Made by a program: the position numbers and the translations under genes | Shown: in pieces, positions 46,118 through 58,699 of the stretch | How positions within the stretch are numbered: the first letter of the stretch is position 1 | Layout: each line of letters begins with the position of its first letter | Assembly: GCA_002150815.3 (NCBI GenBank) | Contig: NDFF03000382.1 | Span: forward strand, 124,001 to 188,000 | Length of the DNA stretch: 64,000 nucleotides | DNA from: Grammothele lineata | Lineage: Eukaryota > Basidiomycota > Agaricomycetes > Polyporales > Polyporaceae | Direction of reading: 5' to 3' | Notes under the pieces: generated by a model | The model's input: only the letters and a program-made list of their open reading frames with translations | Told to the model about the DNA's origin: nothing | The model's database searches: none

Positions 46118-48022
46118 ACTTTGCTTCTGGAGCTGGTTCGACACGGGCCGGCGTGTAGATAGCGGGTGAGGAAGCGGAAGATTTTTGGCGTGAAGCCGAG
46201 GAAGAAAGAGAAAAATAAAAATATGGACGGGGAAGGGAAGCAAAGGGGAGGAAGGGAGGAGGAGCCCCAGCAAGGACGGCGGCGAGAGTCGGAGGAGGGA
46301 GAGGACGACTGGACGAGTCGAGCCAACGAGGACGCCATAAACTCAACCCGGGCGCTCTTCCGGCGCTCCCGGCCCTATTTGGCCCGCTTTGGCCCATGTG
46401 GCCTGTCCAAACGATCGACAACCCAGGGCCCAGCGTGCTCGGGCGTCTGCTCCTGCCGCCCGCGGCTCCGGTGCCCGCCACCAGGACCCACCGGTCACCG
46501 CAGGCCACCGCGTGCTGCTCAGCGCTCAGGCCGTGCTCTCTCGTCCAGCAGCCCAGCAGAGCCCAGCTGTCTCACATTGCCCGGACGCCCCGAATCCCGG
46601 CCGTCGTCCTCGCCCGGCCGTCTCCTCCTCGCGCCCAGCCCGTGGCCAGCCGCCGCCCAGCCACTCCGCCCCGCAACCGTCAACCGACCAGAAGCCTCCT
46701 CCTCCAGCGGCGCGCCCCGGGCCCCAGCTCTCTCCTCCCCCCGATGCCACGGCCCCGTCCCCGCTTCCCGCCGTCGTGTGCTCAATCAGCCCTCCGCCCG
46801 CAACGTCCGTCTAGCGTGTGGCCCCCATCACTCCCCTCAGGGTGATCTACAGCATCTCTCGCATGCATGAGTCCATCCATCAGCTGCAATCACCACGGAT
46901 CGGCAGGCACTCCCTCGTGCTCCTCACCCGGTACCTCTGTCCGCGCGCCGCGGCCCAAAGGCACCTTGAGACTTGACCGGTCCAAGCTCATACGAATGCC
47001 GCTCATACCACGCTACATCCTCCCTCCTCCCGTTCCTTCGTCCTCTCCGTCCACCCCGTCGTCCTCCGTTCGACCCCTGTCCGATCGGTTGCTACGTTTG
47101 ACGGTACATGAGTGCGGTACGTCCGCAACCGTTCTCACATCTATTAGCACAGCTACTCCGCTCGCCGCAGTCCGGGAATCACACCGTCATTTCTGAGGCT
47201 TCCAACGAGGAGCTCCTGCTGCTTCGAGCAACTCATTTGTTCGGTCCGCGCACATCACACTCCCCTAGACGCACGACACTGCCCCACCGTCTCTAGTCGC
47301 TCCTGGGCAGACAACGTCCTCCGCGTTTATACCGGGCGTAGTCGCAGGCATCTCCATGGGCACACCCGGTTTCACGCCGAACTCGCGCCGAACACGTTGT
47401 GTTGTCGGCGTCCATGTATTGTATCACAAAGTACAACGTTGCATTCATTGCTATTGTCTTCCAATTACCGCCGATGTCCGCGCCCACTCAACGTGGAGAG
47501 CGTCTTCAACGGTTCAGAAGATGAACAGTCGTCTCGAATTGGTGATTTGTCGTCGAAGGGATATCTCGACTCACTTGGATGGACAGGCACAGCGGTGGCG
47601 GAGCAATGGTGAAGGCACACGCTTGGTGGCTTCGTCATTCAGATTACAAAGTACCACATCACTGCAATGTTGCCTTTCTACTTGCTCTGCCGTCGAGTTG
47701 ACGCTTCAAAGTCATTTATGCTAGCCCCTTGGACGCGTGTTTAGATACCTTCCACGGTCGTCCTAGGATATTTGTCCACGCTTGAGGACACCGCGTATAT
47801 TCGGCCTTCGGTACGTAGGTGTAGCACAGAGGCTGCGAACTCCTCCGCAGCTTGTGTTGTGTCAACTGTCTCAACATCCCCAAGTTCTTGAAACTGTAAT
47901 CATTATGAGGCAAGGCCGAGACGGACCGAGCCGCGCGCCTCGGGGCCGCGCCCCGCGTAAGAAAACGTGTGCGCGCCTGACTGCCATCCGAGACTGGAGA
48001 GTCCACTGGAGTGGTACCACCA
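46118..48022. other. Long divergent intergenic region, phosphatase / CBR1
   Basis: About 1.9 kb. The part at 46390-46860 is extremely GC- and Pro-codon-rich and open in several frames, which I take as composition rather than coding. No TATA box or RNA gene was recognised. Confidence 0.35.
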
Positions 48023-49474
<1,452 letters not shown>

Positions 49475-50135
49475 GCGCCCTATACCTTCGTATGTGCGAC
49501 GTACTACCCTAGATCTCGTTCATAGAGTTGCTTCATGTCGGGCTAATGGCAAAAGTATCATTCGTTTATTCCTGAACAGTTGTAGTAAAAGCGTGCGCCA
49601 CAACCTCATTCATCGTGGGATATTCATCGTAGGGTATCCTCCCAGATGGGTGATGGGTTTTCACAGTCCAAATGACCTCACAAACCAACTGTAGTATGGA
49701 TGAGAATCGGTGTATATACGTAGTGCTTGTTGTGGCGTCGTCCGCGCTACGCATCCTACGACACGCTGCTTTAACGCCTATCTTGGATAGTATGACTTCA
49801 CTCCATGATACCAGGACACGCGACATACCTGCGTCATCTGTTGTCACGAGCAACACCCCTTGGTCAATATAGTGTTAAACGATGTCGGGCGCTACTGCGG
49901 CTGACCCGTCCGAGTTGTGGCACAGCACGTTGTAAGAAGCACCCGCGTCATAAGCCAGACCAACGTCATCGCATTTCATCCGCGACCGTCAAGGTCTAAG
50001 TGGCAACCCCAATTGTCTCTTTTCCGCGAGGTGAAGCCTGACGAAAGGTTAGTGTCTCCAACGAGTATTGTGTCCATAGTCCTTTCGGGGCATAAGCACC
50101 ACTGAAGAGCTCAGACGTTGTCGTTATAATTTAGG
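49475..50135. other. Intergenic region CBR1 / BTB
   Basis: About 660 bp between tandem plus-strand genes. No defined element or gene was recognised. Confidence 0.4.
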
Positions 50136-51155
50136 ATGTCAACATCTGCCAGGAGTTCTAGTCCCGAAGCCAAGCAGACTACACATCCTGCCTTCGCCGC
50201 CTTCTCCGGGCAAGCAGACATTACGCTCATATCTCAGGACAATGTTTGCTTCCCGATGTTCTCGGAGACGCTCAAGCGAACCTCTGCATGGTTCAATACA
50301 ATGTTTACGCTCCCACAAGCAACAGACACACCGGCTACCTCGCCCGCCTCAGAGCCACTCCCGGTAACCGAGTCTTCGGAAACTTTAGCTAGTTTGCTCT
50401 CCATCGTGAATGGCACCGGCATGCCGCCACTCGACAACCTCGATCTGCTCGAGTCGATCCTCTTCGCTGCAGAGAAATACGACATGCCCATGCCACTCGC
50501 CCTTATCCGTGCCGTCCTCCCAGCCCACCACCTCCAGCGCTCGCCAGTGCGTGTATACGGCATCGCATGCCGAATGGGCTGGGAGGCAGAGGCCAAGACG
50601 GCCGCAACAGCGACGCTCGCCGTCGATATCGGGCTCGCGTCGCCCACGGCCCCGGGCTTCCGCGAACTCGCGCGGCTCGAAGGGCGCGAACTCGTGCGCC
50701 TGCTTTCGCTGCATGCCGCGCGCAGGCGTGCTGTCGCGGACGCGCTCGAGGACGACGGGCTCTTCACGGCGAACGTATCCGGAACGCGCTGCTCGGGGAC
50801 GCTGCCAAACGATAAGCCATGCGAGGAGCTCGAGGACAAGACACCCTGGTGGGCGTTCAAGCTCTGGTGGGAGCGCGAGCCGTGGCGGTTCGTTAGCCTA
50901 CGTGAGGAGCATGTCGCAGAGAGCGCGATTCCTGGCCTGCAGGCACTGCTTGATTCTGAGTGCCCGGCGTGCTCTCGGAAGTACTACTCGCGGGAGATTA
51001 CGCTGGAGAACTTGAGGGACATCGCGATTAGTCTACCAGACACGGTTGAGGTGAGTGCCGAGTGCCGCTGCCTTGGTGGTTATCACTGCGGCGAAAAATG
51101 TCCGAGGCTGACGCAGGGTGGCAGTGGACTTCGTAACGGGATCTGTAATGAGTAG
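50136..51155 (+). CDS. BTB/POZ domain protein (paralogue 2)
   Basis: A single exon of 339 aa. The BTB domain spans about 20-130: QADITLISQDNVCFPMFSETLKRTSAWFNTMF, then DLLESILFAAEKYDMPMPLALIRAVL. The post-BTB region has SPVRVYGIACRMGWEAEAKTAA, matching DPIRVYSIAKQFGMDDVSSLAK of the first BTB gene in position and spacing. The C-terminal part holds paired cysteines (CSGTLPNDKPC, CPACSRKYYS, CRCLGGYHCGEKC) that could bind zinc. Function unknown; it is a paralogue by architecture of the gene at 40617. Confidence 0.87.
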   Translation: MSTSARSSSPEAKQTTHPAFAAFSGQADITLISQDNVCFPMFSETLKRTSAWFNTMFTLPQATDTPATSPASEPLPVTESSETLASLLSIVNGTGMPPLDNLDLLESILFAAEKYDMPMPLALIRAVLPAHHLQRSPVRVYGIACRMGWEAEAKTAATATLAVDIGLASPTAPGFRELARLEGRELVRLLSLHAARRRAVADALEDDGLFTANVSGTRCSGTLPNDKPCEELEDKTPWWAFKLWWEREPWRFVSLREEHVAESAIPGLQALLDSECPACSRKYYSREITLENLRDIAISLPDTVEVSAECRCLGGYHCGEKCPRLTQGGSGLRNGICNE

Positions 51156-51518
51156 GGTAATGGTTGAAAATCAAACATCACGTGAACAAGCGTTTGCTCA
51201 GCAGGAGCATGTCCAGTTGTCCGGTTCCAGGACATGCACCAGGAACACTGTCGCGAAGACATCCACGGACTCAGCGGACCACCGTGCTGCAGGCTCGTAG
51301 GCTGATGACAGTATCTGCACCGGCAAAGGCCTGCCGGACCCTTCAAGCTGCTTGACATGTGCCTATGCTGAGTGGTCGGTGATGAATCGCCCGGGGATCC
51401 GCGGACGAACTTTAAACGAACTCTGTACTACATGTCCGGCGGAGGTATATAAAGCCTGCTCGTGAAGCCTATTGGTACCAGCCCGCTTTCTTTTCTCACT
51501 TCTTTGACAACGCTAGTC
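51156..51518 (+). promoter_or_regulatory. Promoter region of the GST-fold gene with a TATA box
   Basis: About 360 bp upstream of the ATG at 51519. A consensus TATA box (tatataaa, about 51446-51453) lies about 70 bp before the ATG, which suits a strongly or inducibly expressed gene. Confidence 0.6.
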
Positions 51519-52743
51519 ATGTCCAAGGTACGTATTCTTCAATGCGTTCGTTGCTGTCATTCGAACTTTGAGCTTAACATCCCGTGAAACAGCCCACCTT
51601 CTACACCTTCGGCATGTCCGTATGGGCCGCCGCGCCCGAGCTTGCGATGTAAATGACCTCCTGCTCGCATCGGCCAGCAAACTCTACTAACGGCGATATG
51701 TTCACCGTCACAGCGCTGAGCTGGGGTACCCCGAGGACGCCATCGACACAAAGGTTGTGAACCTCGCTGAAGGCGCCAACTTCACCCCAGAGTTCCTGAA
51801 GATTGTACGTCCGCAATCCCAGCCGCATCTCACCGTCCCCGCGTCAAGCCCGAGCTGTGGCGCCGTGATCCTTCTTTCCGACCTCGGAGTCGCGCTGACG
51901 CCCCGCTCTTCAGAATCCTCATGCCACGCTGCCCACGCTTGTGGCGGATGGCAAGGCGCATGTGAGCACCAAAGAGGTCGTCAGCTACCTGGTGTCGCAT
52001 GCGCCGAAGCAGGTCGCCAAGGGCACCGCATTCATCGACAAGCTTCACGAGGATAAATACGACCCGAACGCACTCTTCATCGTCCCGGTACGTCCTTGTG
52101 GCGTGGTCCGGTGCCGATATATCACCGGCGACATACGGTACCATGGATGGCTCATCGGTGGTTCCGTTAGCGCAATGACGACGAGCTCAAGGCGAACGCA
52201 TCTGGCTTCCCGCGTGTCTTCCTTCAGAACCGTGAGTGACGGCATCCCGAGCGTATGCTTTCATTACGCCACGATCGCTAACATACGTATTTCCACCATG
52301 CAGGCCAGGACGCGCTCAACCAGCACTCCACGCATCCGGAGGCGGCAGCATTCAAGGAATTTTACGACTCAAAGAAGGCTGCGAACGGCGGTTTGCTGGC
52401 AATCTACAATGGACAGGTGCCTGACGAGGCCAAGCAAGGCCTCTTCCAGGACGGCGTCGCGCGCTGGGAGACCATCTCATCCTTCCTCACAACTGAGTTG
52501 CCCGCAACCCTTCCCGACTCCGGCCCCTTCCTTGGTGGCGAGACCCCTGGCGAGGACGATTTCCATCTTGGCGCGTGGATCGCGCGCGTCGCCTTTCTTA
52601 CTGGAGGCACTCCCGACAAGGAAGGGTACAAAGCCCTTGAGAAGGAGACGAAGGGACCAGTGCCAGCTAAGATTGCCGCTTATTGGGCGGCTTGGGCGGA
52701 GAGGCCCAGTTTCCAGAAGGTGTACGCCAATGGTTTGCACTAA
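51519..52743 (+). CDS. Glutathione S-transferase-fold protein
   Basis: Six exons (51519-51527, only 9 nt; 51593-51648; 51714-51804; 51914-52087; 52171-52231; 52304-52743) give 276 aa. An N-terminal thioredoxin-like fold is suggested by FYTFGMSVWAAAPELAIAELGYP and by the cis-proline region NPHATLPTLV followed by VSTKEVVSYLV, typical of GST-like proteins. An extended alpha-helical C-terminal domain contains FLGGETPGEDDFHLGAWIARV, where the aspartate of the N-capping-box region is visible. It resembles the stress-responsive GST-like enzymes of wood-decay fungi and could detoxify lignin or wood extractives, but the class and catalytic residue cannot be fixed by eye. Confidence 0.85.
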
Positions 52744-53063
52744 GCACTTGGCATCGATACGAGGTCCTGTATGATTAGCTCCTTTCGTTTTGTCGAGGAA
52801 CCCCCGTGCAACCTGGATGTGATTCCGAGAGTGTAGAACCCAGAACGACCGGAAAGTCATGTGTACAGGGTATCTCCAGCGTCTGCAAAAACGGTCAGCC
52901 ACTGGTACAGTTGAGAAAATTCCACGCTAGCACTAACAAGTACTCAAGTCAGAGGTCGAACCTCGCTGCATCTCTGCATAGCACTCTCTTAGCCTACAGA
53001 CGTCGTCAGTTACACATTCATACACATGCTCTTCAAGCGAGTTCGAGGTAGTGGGAAAGTAAC
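52744..53063. other. Convergent intergenic region
   Basis: About 320 bp between the GST stop and the Dlt1-like stop. Contains a palindromic gaggtcgaacctc (52952-52964) that I considered and rejected as a tRNA arm. Nothing else recognised. Confidence 0.4.
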
Positions 53064-53944
53064 TTACACTTTGTCAATCTCCTTCGCTGCCAGCATGCCC
53101 ACGATATATTCTTGCTCCGTAGGCTCCCGCGAGGCATGACGCGCAAGTTGAATCGCAGAACCATAATAGTGGAGAGGCGTCATCCCCTCCTCATCTTTAC
53201 TAAAGAGCGGTAGGAGGAAGCGGAAGTGGTGCAATATGGGCGCTTGGGGCCGGAGAGGGGGGTGTCGTGGGATGACCAGATGCGCGAGGCTGTCTGGAAA
53301 GCCACAGCCGGAATTATGAGCGCACGAAGGAATAAACGAGTCAATATATGCGTACCAATAGTACGAACGGTATCTAGGAGTGCCGTGCGGAAGCGAATGC
53401 CCTCAAGCTTGGTTCCGGGCTGGCCCCAGCCTTCCTGGTATCCGGCTTTCGGCCGCGACTCGTAAGCAATGAGGCACGCTCGGGTGTACTCTTGTTGAAT
53501 GTACATGTGCACACGCTGAGAGTCACTTCATGTTCAGTTCACAAAGCAGGTTCATCCATTTGCAGGACGACTTACGTCTGGGACGTCATTTTTGCCGAGC
53601 AAGTGGTACGCCTTGGAGATCCGCTGCAACCTCCTGTGGATCGCAATCCTGCGCTTCAAGCAGAATGCCAACGACAGCAGCAACTGAACACATCCATGAA
53701 CAGTCCTTTAAGCTCTCTCCCTTCTTGTATGGCACAGTCGGGTCAGCAAACGTACCACAATGACATACGCCGCGCCAATAATGACCACATTGGGATTCTT
53801 GACGAACGAACGGTTCGGGGCGGTACGGACGGCCTGGGAGAGCAGAAAGGCGCACGAGAAGGCGACAAAGACGGCGGTCAGGAGAACGAGGAGGGTATAA
53901 ATCGCGTGCGAGGCGGTCGACGACCGGGACACCCTGGAGAACAT
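53064..53944 (-). CDS. Dlt1-like (defect at low temperature) membrane protein
   Basis: Four exons (53944-53756, 53683-53576, 53515-53356, 53293-53064) give 228 aa. Two N-terminal membrane helices (IYTLLVLLTAVFVAFSCAFLL and VVIIGAAYVIVVLLLSLAF) are followed by KRRIAIHRRLQRISKAYHLLGKNDVP, IQQEYTRACLIAYESRPK, EGWGQPGTKLEG, HFRFLLPLFSKDEEGMTPLHYY and REPTEQEYI. The two-helix start and the DVP...SRP...GW pattern resemble fungal Dlt1, a plasma-membrane protein needed for growth in the cold, but my identification is from remembered family appearance only. The start was placed at MFSRVSRSS. An in-frame ATG at 54049 would add 35 residues. A GTAAGT near the stop leaves room for a further exon. Confidence 0.68.
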
Positions 53945-54459
53945 GCAGGAGGTGGTCCAAGAGCCATCGCTGGGCCGTACCCGCCGAGTCTGCCACAAGG
54001 GCATCTGACGCCGGCCAACGCCGCGCCACATGACGACATGGTGCTTCACCGTTTACGATACATTGTGGGGGTTAAGGCGAGACCCGTTTTGCAGGCGAGT
54101 AAATGCACACAAGCTCACAAGACAATATAAATGGTGGTACAAGCTTCATTCGAATCTGCGCGAGTAACGACCGATCGAGAGCTAGGGTAAAGACGGGGGT
54201 TCTAAAGCAGCAACATGATACAGTGCGAAGGAGAAGGCAACTATGAATGGCCACGTAGGCACAGAAACACAAGGAATTACCACGTCGGACATTCCGGATG
54301 CACCGGCGGCACAAAAGAAGTTGAAAAGAAATACAGGGTTTGAGGGTGTGATCTCTCTCGTTCAGCTTTTGCGCGGATACGGCGGAAGGGGAACGGCAAC
54401 GGCAGGAATACGGCGAGTTGATCCGAGAGAGTCAGGTATAAAGGCTGAGGGTATGAGGC
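53945..54459. other. Intergenic region
   Basis: About 515 bp between two minus-strand genes. It presumably holds the CAP 3' UTR and the Dlt1-like promoter. Nothing recognised. Confidence 0.4.
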
Positions 54460-55854
54460 TTAAACCTGGACATTCTGGGCGAACTGGCCGATAACGTTTC
54501 CTTGAGCAGAGTACTCGCACACGAAGTACTTGGCAAGCTGTTGCATGGCGAAGGGTCAGAGTTCAACAATATACAGGCGAAGAGCACCCATCGACGCACC
54601 CCGAAGCTGGCATCGAAGATGCCGCTGCACGACTGTACAGCACATCCGACCTGGCTAGTGGCTTTCCAGACGACCTGGGTGAAGTGGGACGCCTGAGGGT
54701 TGCTGGGGTCATACTCGGCTGAATCCCATAATTAGCAGACTGAACGCTCTGGACGTTATATAGCGGAGGTACTCACAGACTTCGTCGGTCCACGACTTGA
54801 CGGCGGACGCGATGCCGTAGCTGCTACCCGTGCCAGCAGCAAGGTTCTCTGCACACTCACGTCAATGCCCGCGCCCTCGCTGCTCCACACTTCTACTCAC
54901 CTCCGAAGGGACCCAGAGATCCGCCGGAGTGCTGGAACACGCAGCCATTGGCCCACTGTTGGGCCTTGGCCGCGAGGTCGTCGCTCCAGGTGAGCGCGGA
55001 CGCGCCGTGCTGCGCGCGGACCGAGTTGTGCGCTTGCAGATACGCATCGATGTCGCTCTGCGAGGTCGCACCGCTACCGCTGCTACCGGACGAGCCAGAC
55101 GAGGACGAGGCGCTCGTCGTCTTGGGCGCCGCGGACGTTGACGTCTTCTTGGGTGCGGTGCTCGTCGTTTGCGGGGCGGCAGTCGTCTCGGGGGTAGCAG
55201 TCGTATGCGGGGTCGTACTGGTGGGCGTTGCGGACGTGGTGGGCTTCTTGGAGGAGCTGCTCGGCTTGAAGACGGAAGAGATGGAGGAGTGCGTGTTGGC
55301 AAGCGCAGTGAGCTTATGCGAGGACGAAGACTGCGTCGACGAGGCGTTCGCAGATGCGGTCTTGCTGACGCTGAGGAGAGTGACGTTGAAGAGGGAGGTA
55401 GCATTTGTGAGGGGGGTCGCGGCCGCAGACTCGGCGGTCGAGATCGCGCGGGCGGTAGACTCGGTAGAGAGTGATGCGGTAACCGCAACATTGGCTGGTG
55501 CTGTGGTAGAGCTCGCTGAAGCCGTGGAGGACGCGCTCGAGGAACCGAGAGCGCCAGATCTGGAAGGAGCAATGAGCGGCGAGTATCTGGGCCAAGGATG
55601 GAAGGTACTCACGAACGGACACGGCACGCTTGGGTCTGAACGGTGCCCAAGGCGTCAGTCTTGGTGACGGTGAGCACCGAGCCCCAGCGATCGGTGTTCA
55701 TAGCATAACCAGGCCATCCCCACTTGCCCTTGCAAGCCTCGACGCAGTCGCTCAGACCCTGATTTCTGCGGGCGCATGCAGGGCCTGCTTCGGCGCTGGC
55801 GAGGAAAGAGAGGAGAAGGGGAAGGGAAACGAGGAAATACACCAGGCGATTCAT
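54460..55854 (-). CDS. Secreted CAP (PR-1/Pry-like) protein with N-terminal cysteine module
   Basis: Five exons (55854-55613, 55559-54901, 54848-54777, 54718-54600, 54537-54460) give 389 aa. A signal peptide (residues 1 to about 23) is followed by a short module with four cysteines (CARRNQGLSDCVEACKGKWGW, then QACRV near residue 77). Next comes a long Ser/Thr/Ala linker (about 80-255), surely O-glycosylated if secreted. The C-terminal CAP domain contains YLQAHNSVRAQHGASALTW, the first active-region His, then FGENLAAGTG, HFTQVVWKATSQVGCAVQSC and YFVCEYSAQGNVIGQF. All four CAP signatures are present. Yeast Pry proteins bind and export sterols; a similar role is an inference. Confidence 0.92.
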
Positions 55855-56577
55855 TGCGAAGCTCAAAGGACGGTTAGTGATACAGCAAAAGAATGTGATT
55901 GAAAAAGGAAAGGTGGGAGGAAGGGTGGGAGGGGCGGAGGCTCGGAGGTCGAGACAACGCAAAACGCGGCGCGCTGCGTCGGACTCGGGCTCGGGAGAAG
56001 GTGTGTGGAGAAGCCGGCCCCGAGGCCTCTGCCTTTTGTAAGGTCGGCATACGCGTGGATACCGCTCATCAGGGCGGTTTGGCGATCGAGCCGTCGTCGG
56101 TCACCAGGGGGACGACGATGATGAGAGCGCGAAGAGGCGACGGGGCCGTGGAGCAGGCGCTGCATAGGAAGCTATATACCTCCGGAGATTCTTCAGAGGC
56201 ATGGGAACTGAGTCGTGAATGTGCGCGCAGAGGTCCAAGGCTGCGCTGAAGAACGACCAGGGCGCACTATGCCGCGAAGAGCGAGACCCTACGGCGCAAG
56301 CGGGAATCACAGTGTGGACGGCCCGAGCCAGGCGTACGGAGCGTACAGTTGGGCGATAGGCGCGCACGCCTGCACGCGAGCCACCAGGAGCCACCGCGCG
56401 GATGAATGTGAGAAACTGAGACGCGCCCGCCACGCGCCGGTCCCTTGTGCCGCTGTCTCCGAGTCCGTTCGCGGCAACCATCCGCTTCCACTCCTCCTCG
56501 TCTCCGGGCGCACTGCGTCCTCGGCTTCACCTACCCGCTCTCTGACCCATTCCTAGCACTACTGACCAAACATTTGC
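55855..56577. promoter_or_regulatory. Divergent promoter region, CAP gene / small conserved gene
   Basis: About 720 bp between two divergent ATGs. A ctatatacc motif near 56170 is TATA-like but far (about 320 bp) from the CAP ATG. No further elements were recognised. Confidence 0.35.
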
Positions 56578-57228
56578 ATGGCTGCCGCGCCCGCAACCGT
56601 TCCCCCCGCCGACCCGCCATACTACGTGCTCGTCGCCCAGAGCCATGCCCTCGGCGGCCCCGCCACCGCCGCGCCTACATCCCTCAGCCATCCCGCGATA
56701 GAGTACCACTACGCCGACGACGCCCCGGGCGCGCTCCTGCCCCAGGTCCCCGGCCAGCAGGTCCTCGTGCTAGACTACGACCCCGGCCGTCCGGGCCCGC
56801 CCACGGTGCGGAGCCTCTCGCATGACCTCGTCGTCTCCTCCGTCAAAGTCACAGACGCGCCTGGGGCTGCGGTCGCGGGCGAGCCTGCGCTGAGGAACAA
56901 CAACATGTATGTCATTGAGACAACTACTAAGCCTGCGGACGGGTGCGCCTGTATATCTCCCTAGTTTCCAGGCCTAGGCTGATGATGGGCGGGCGACCCG
57001 CAGGCTGTTGCCGGACGATGATGAGCAGCCATCCGTCCATGCGGTCCTGGCGCGATTCAAACAGAGGTACGTGGCCGCGTCAATTCTATTCATATGCCAT
57101 CTCCATGGCTGTTCGCCTCTAGGAACGCCATGCTGCATCGTATACTAGATTACCCCAACGTGGGTACCAACGGCCAAGATCCCCCTCCGAGTGCGATATC
57201 ACCCTCGTCAACCACGCCGCAAACCTAG
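56578..57228 (+). CDS. Small protein of unknown function
   Basis: Three exons (56578-56942, 57004-57066, 57123-57228) give 177 aa. The sequence is Pro/Ala-rich at the start, then contains HPAIEYHYADDAPGALLP, QQVLVLDYDPG, LSHDLVVSSVKVTDAPG, RNNNMYVIETTTKP and HAVLARFKQRNAMLHRILDYP. The order of beta-like stretches followed by a C-terminal helix looks like a folded protein, not a chance ORF. I do not recognise the family. The first intron must use the second AG (57001-57003), since the earlier one shifts the frame. It is convergent with EMC7, 134 bp apart. Confidence 0.75.
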
Positions 57229-57362
57229 CCCCACTCTGCTATGGCAGTACGTTGCTTGGCGTTTGCTTCTGTTCGGCGTCCCGAGCCCTTGTTGTGCAAT
57301 CATCTATCCGGGATATATGTAAAAATAGTATTGTATCTATATGGTTACGTCCGCTACATCCT

Positions 57363-58478
57363 TCACCGCCGTTTGTTCTTTCCACCGCTACGCTGTTTGG
57401 CTCCCGATGTGTTCGCGGGCTTCGACGCACCGGTGGAAGCTCCCTTAGGCTCTTCCGTGACGCCCGCGAAAAGCTGAGAGAGCCTGCCATGTTGGACGGT
57501 GTGAGGGTTAAATGCGTGCAAGAGTCCATAACAAGCTCACCCGCCAGCAAAGTCTCCGCTTTGCAGCGCACTCTGCGCGCCGGACATCTTCGCGTGGCGC
57601 TCCTTGAAGTCTTCGAGAGCTTCCGGATCCATGTTTTTCTGCACGGCCCAGCTCATCGTCAACATTCATGCGCGCCACGAACGGCGGCCACAACGGCGGC
57701 GCAGCCGTGAGAGAGGCGAGTGGGGAGAGGGACGCACCATCATGGTGGGCATAAACAGCACGAGCACGCCCGCCCCAAGCATCATCATCATCATCGGATT
57801 CTTGAACATCGCGAGTACGTTGAAGCTCTCGCGCGGGACGAAGAAGTCGAGCTTCCGCCGTGCAGAGAGCAGCACCGGGTATGGGAGCGCGACCCTAGAA
57901 GGAGGCGAGTGTGGTGTTCCCGGGAAATAGGGGCGCACTTCGGGCAGGGAGTCTGTCTCGAAGACGTCTATGCGCATCTGAAAATAGAGAGGTTCAACTT
58001 GTCTCAGCGACCGAAGTAAGCGTGGCGGAGGGGGGATGGTGCGCACTTGGTCAAATGCATGATCGTGGGCGAGCACCGAGAGGACATAGGTCCCCGGTGG
58101 TACGTCCGGACTAGACGGTGCACGTTGCGTCAGGCCGCGCACGTACTGGGACAGGTTAGAAGCTAAGGACGTACATCTCGAACGAGCCATCCCGCGTTAC
58201 GCTTCCGTGCAATCTCCCATTGTCAAGAACAACCTTGGTCTGACCAAGATCATTTATATCTGTTCGATATCTGCGTCAGGAGTGACTGGCAGGGAGGGCA
58301 GAGGAAGGGGCGCGTACTGGGACAGTGTTCGTTCCACTGTATGCGGCCCTTGAGGTCGAGCGCAAGGGCGGAGATGCAGCAGCTAGGTGGTGTATAACAA
58401 TATTAACACCCCCTGTACATTTTTAACCCGTATACGGACGAACCTCGTAAGTGCAAGGAAAGCGAAGGGTATATGCAT
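57363..58478 (-). CDS. EMC7: ER membrane protein complex subunit 7
   Basis: Seven exons (58478-58444, 58382-58318, 58259-58175, 58110-58047, 57977-57738, 57638-57541, 57483-57363) give 235 aa. The first two exons encode a signal peptide (MHIPFAFLALTSCCISALA). The lumenal beta-sandwich follows: LDLKGRIQWNEHCP, GQTKVVLDNGRLHGSVTRDG and PDVPPGTYVLSVLAHDHAF. The family-defining FFVPRESFNVLAMFKNPMMMMM leads into the membrane helix (LGAGVLVLFMPTMM), and the cytosolic tail contains KNMDPEALEDF, with a basic end (KNKRR). EMC7 is part of the insertase that places tail-anchored and polytopic proteins in the ER membrane. The small first exon is needed to provide an ATG; without it the frame lacks a start. 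Confidence 0.94.
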
Positions 58479-58699
58479 GTTGTGGTGGCTGAACGGGCTT
58501 GAGAGCCTAAGGCGCGCGACACGCAAACGGAGCAGCCGTCTCTGTAGCGGGCCGCGACGCCGGCGACAAATATCCGCGACTCTTCTTAGCTCTCCTCTCT
58601 CCACTCTGTTCCTGACCTGCCCTGCGCCTCCTCTGTGCTATCTTTCCTGTACCATCCTGCTCTGGTATTATTTTTTGATCTCCCTGCACCCAGTACAAG
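58479..58699. promoter_or_regulatory. Short bidirectional promoter EMC7 / UTP23
   Basis: Only 221 bp separate two divergent start codons of a secretory and a ribosome-assembly gene. No TATA box was recognised. Confidence 0.5.

Noticed and set aside
46390..46870. Long Pro/Arg-rich frames on plus strand
   Set aside because: Extreme GC content opens three frames together. No domain or splice logic supports coding.
52952..52964. Palindromic gaggtcgaacctc resembling a tRNA T-arm with B-box
   Set aside because: No matching acceptor stem, anticodon arm or A-box could be found at tRNA distance on the minus strand.
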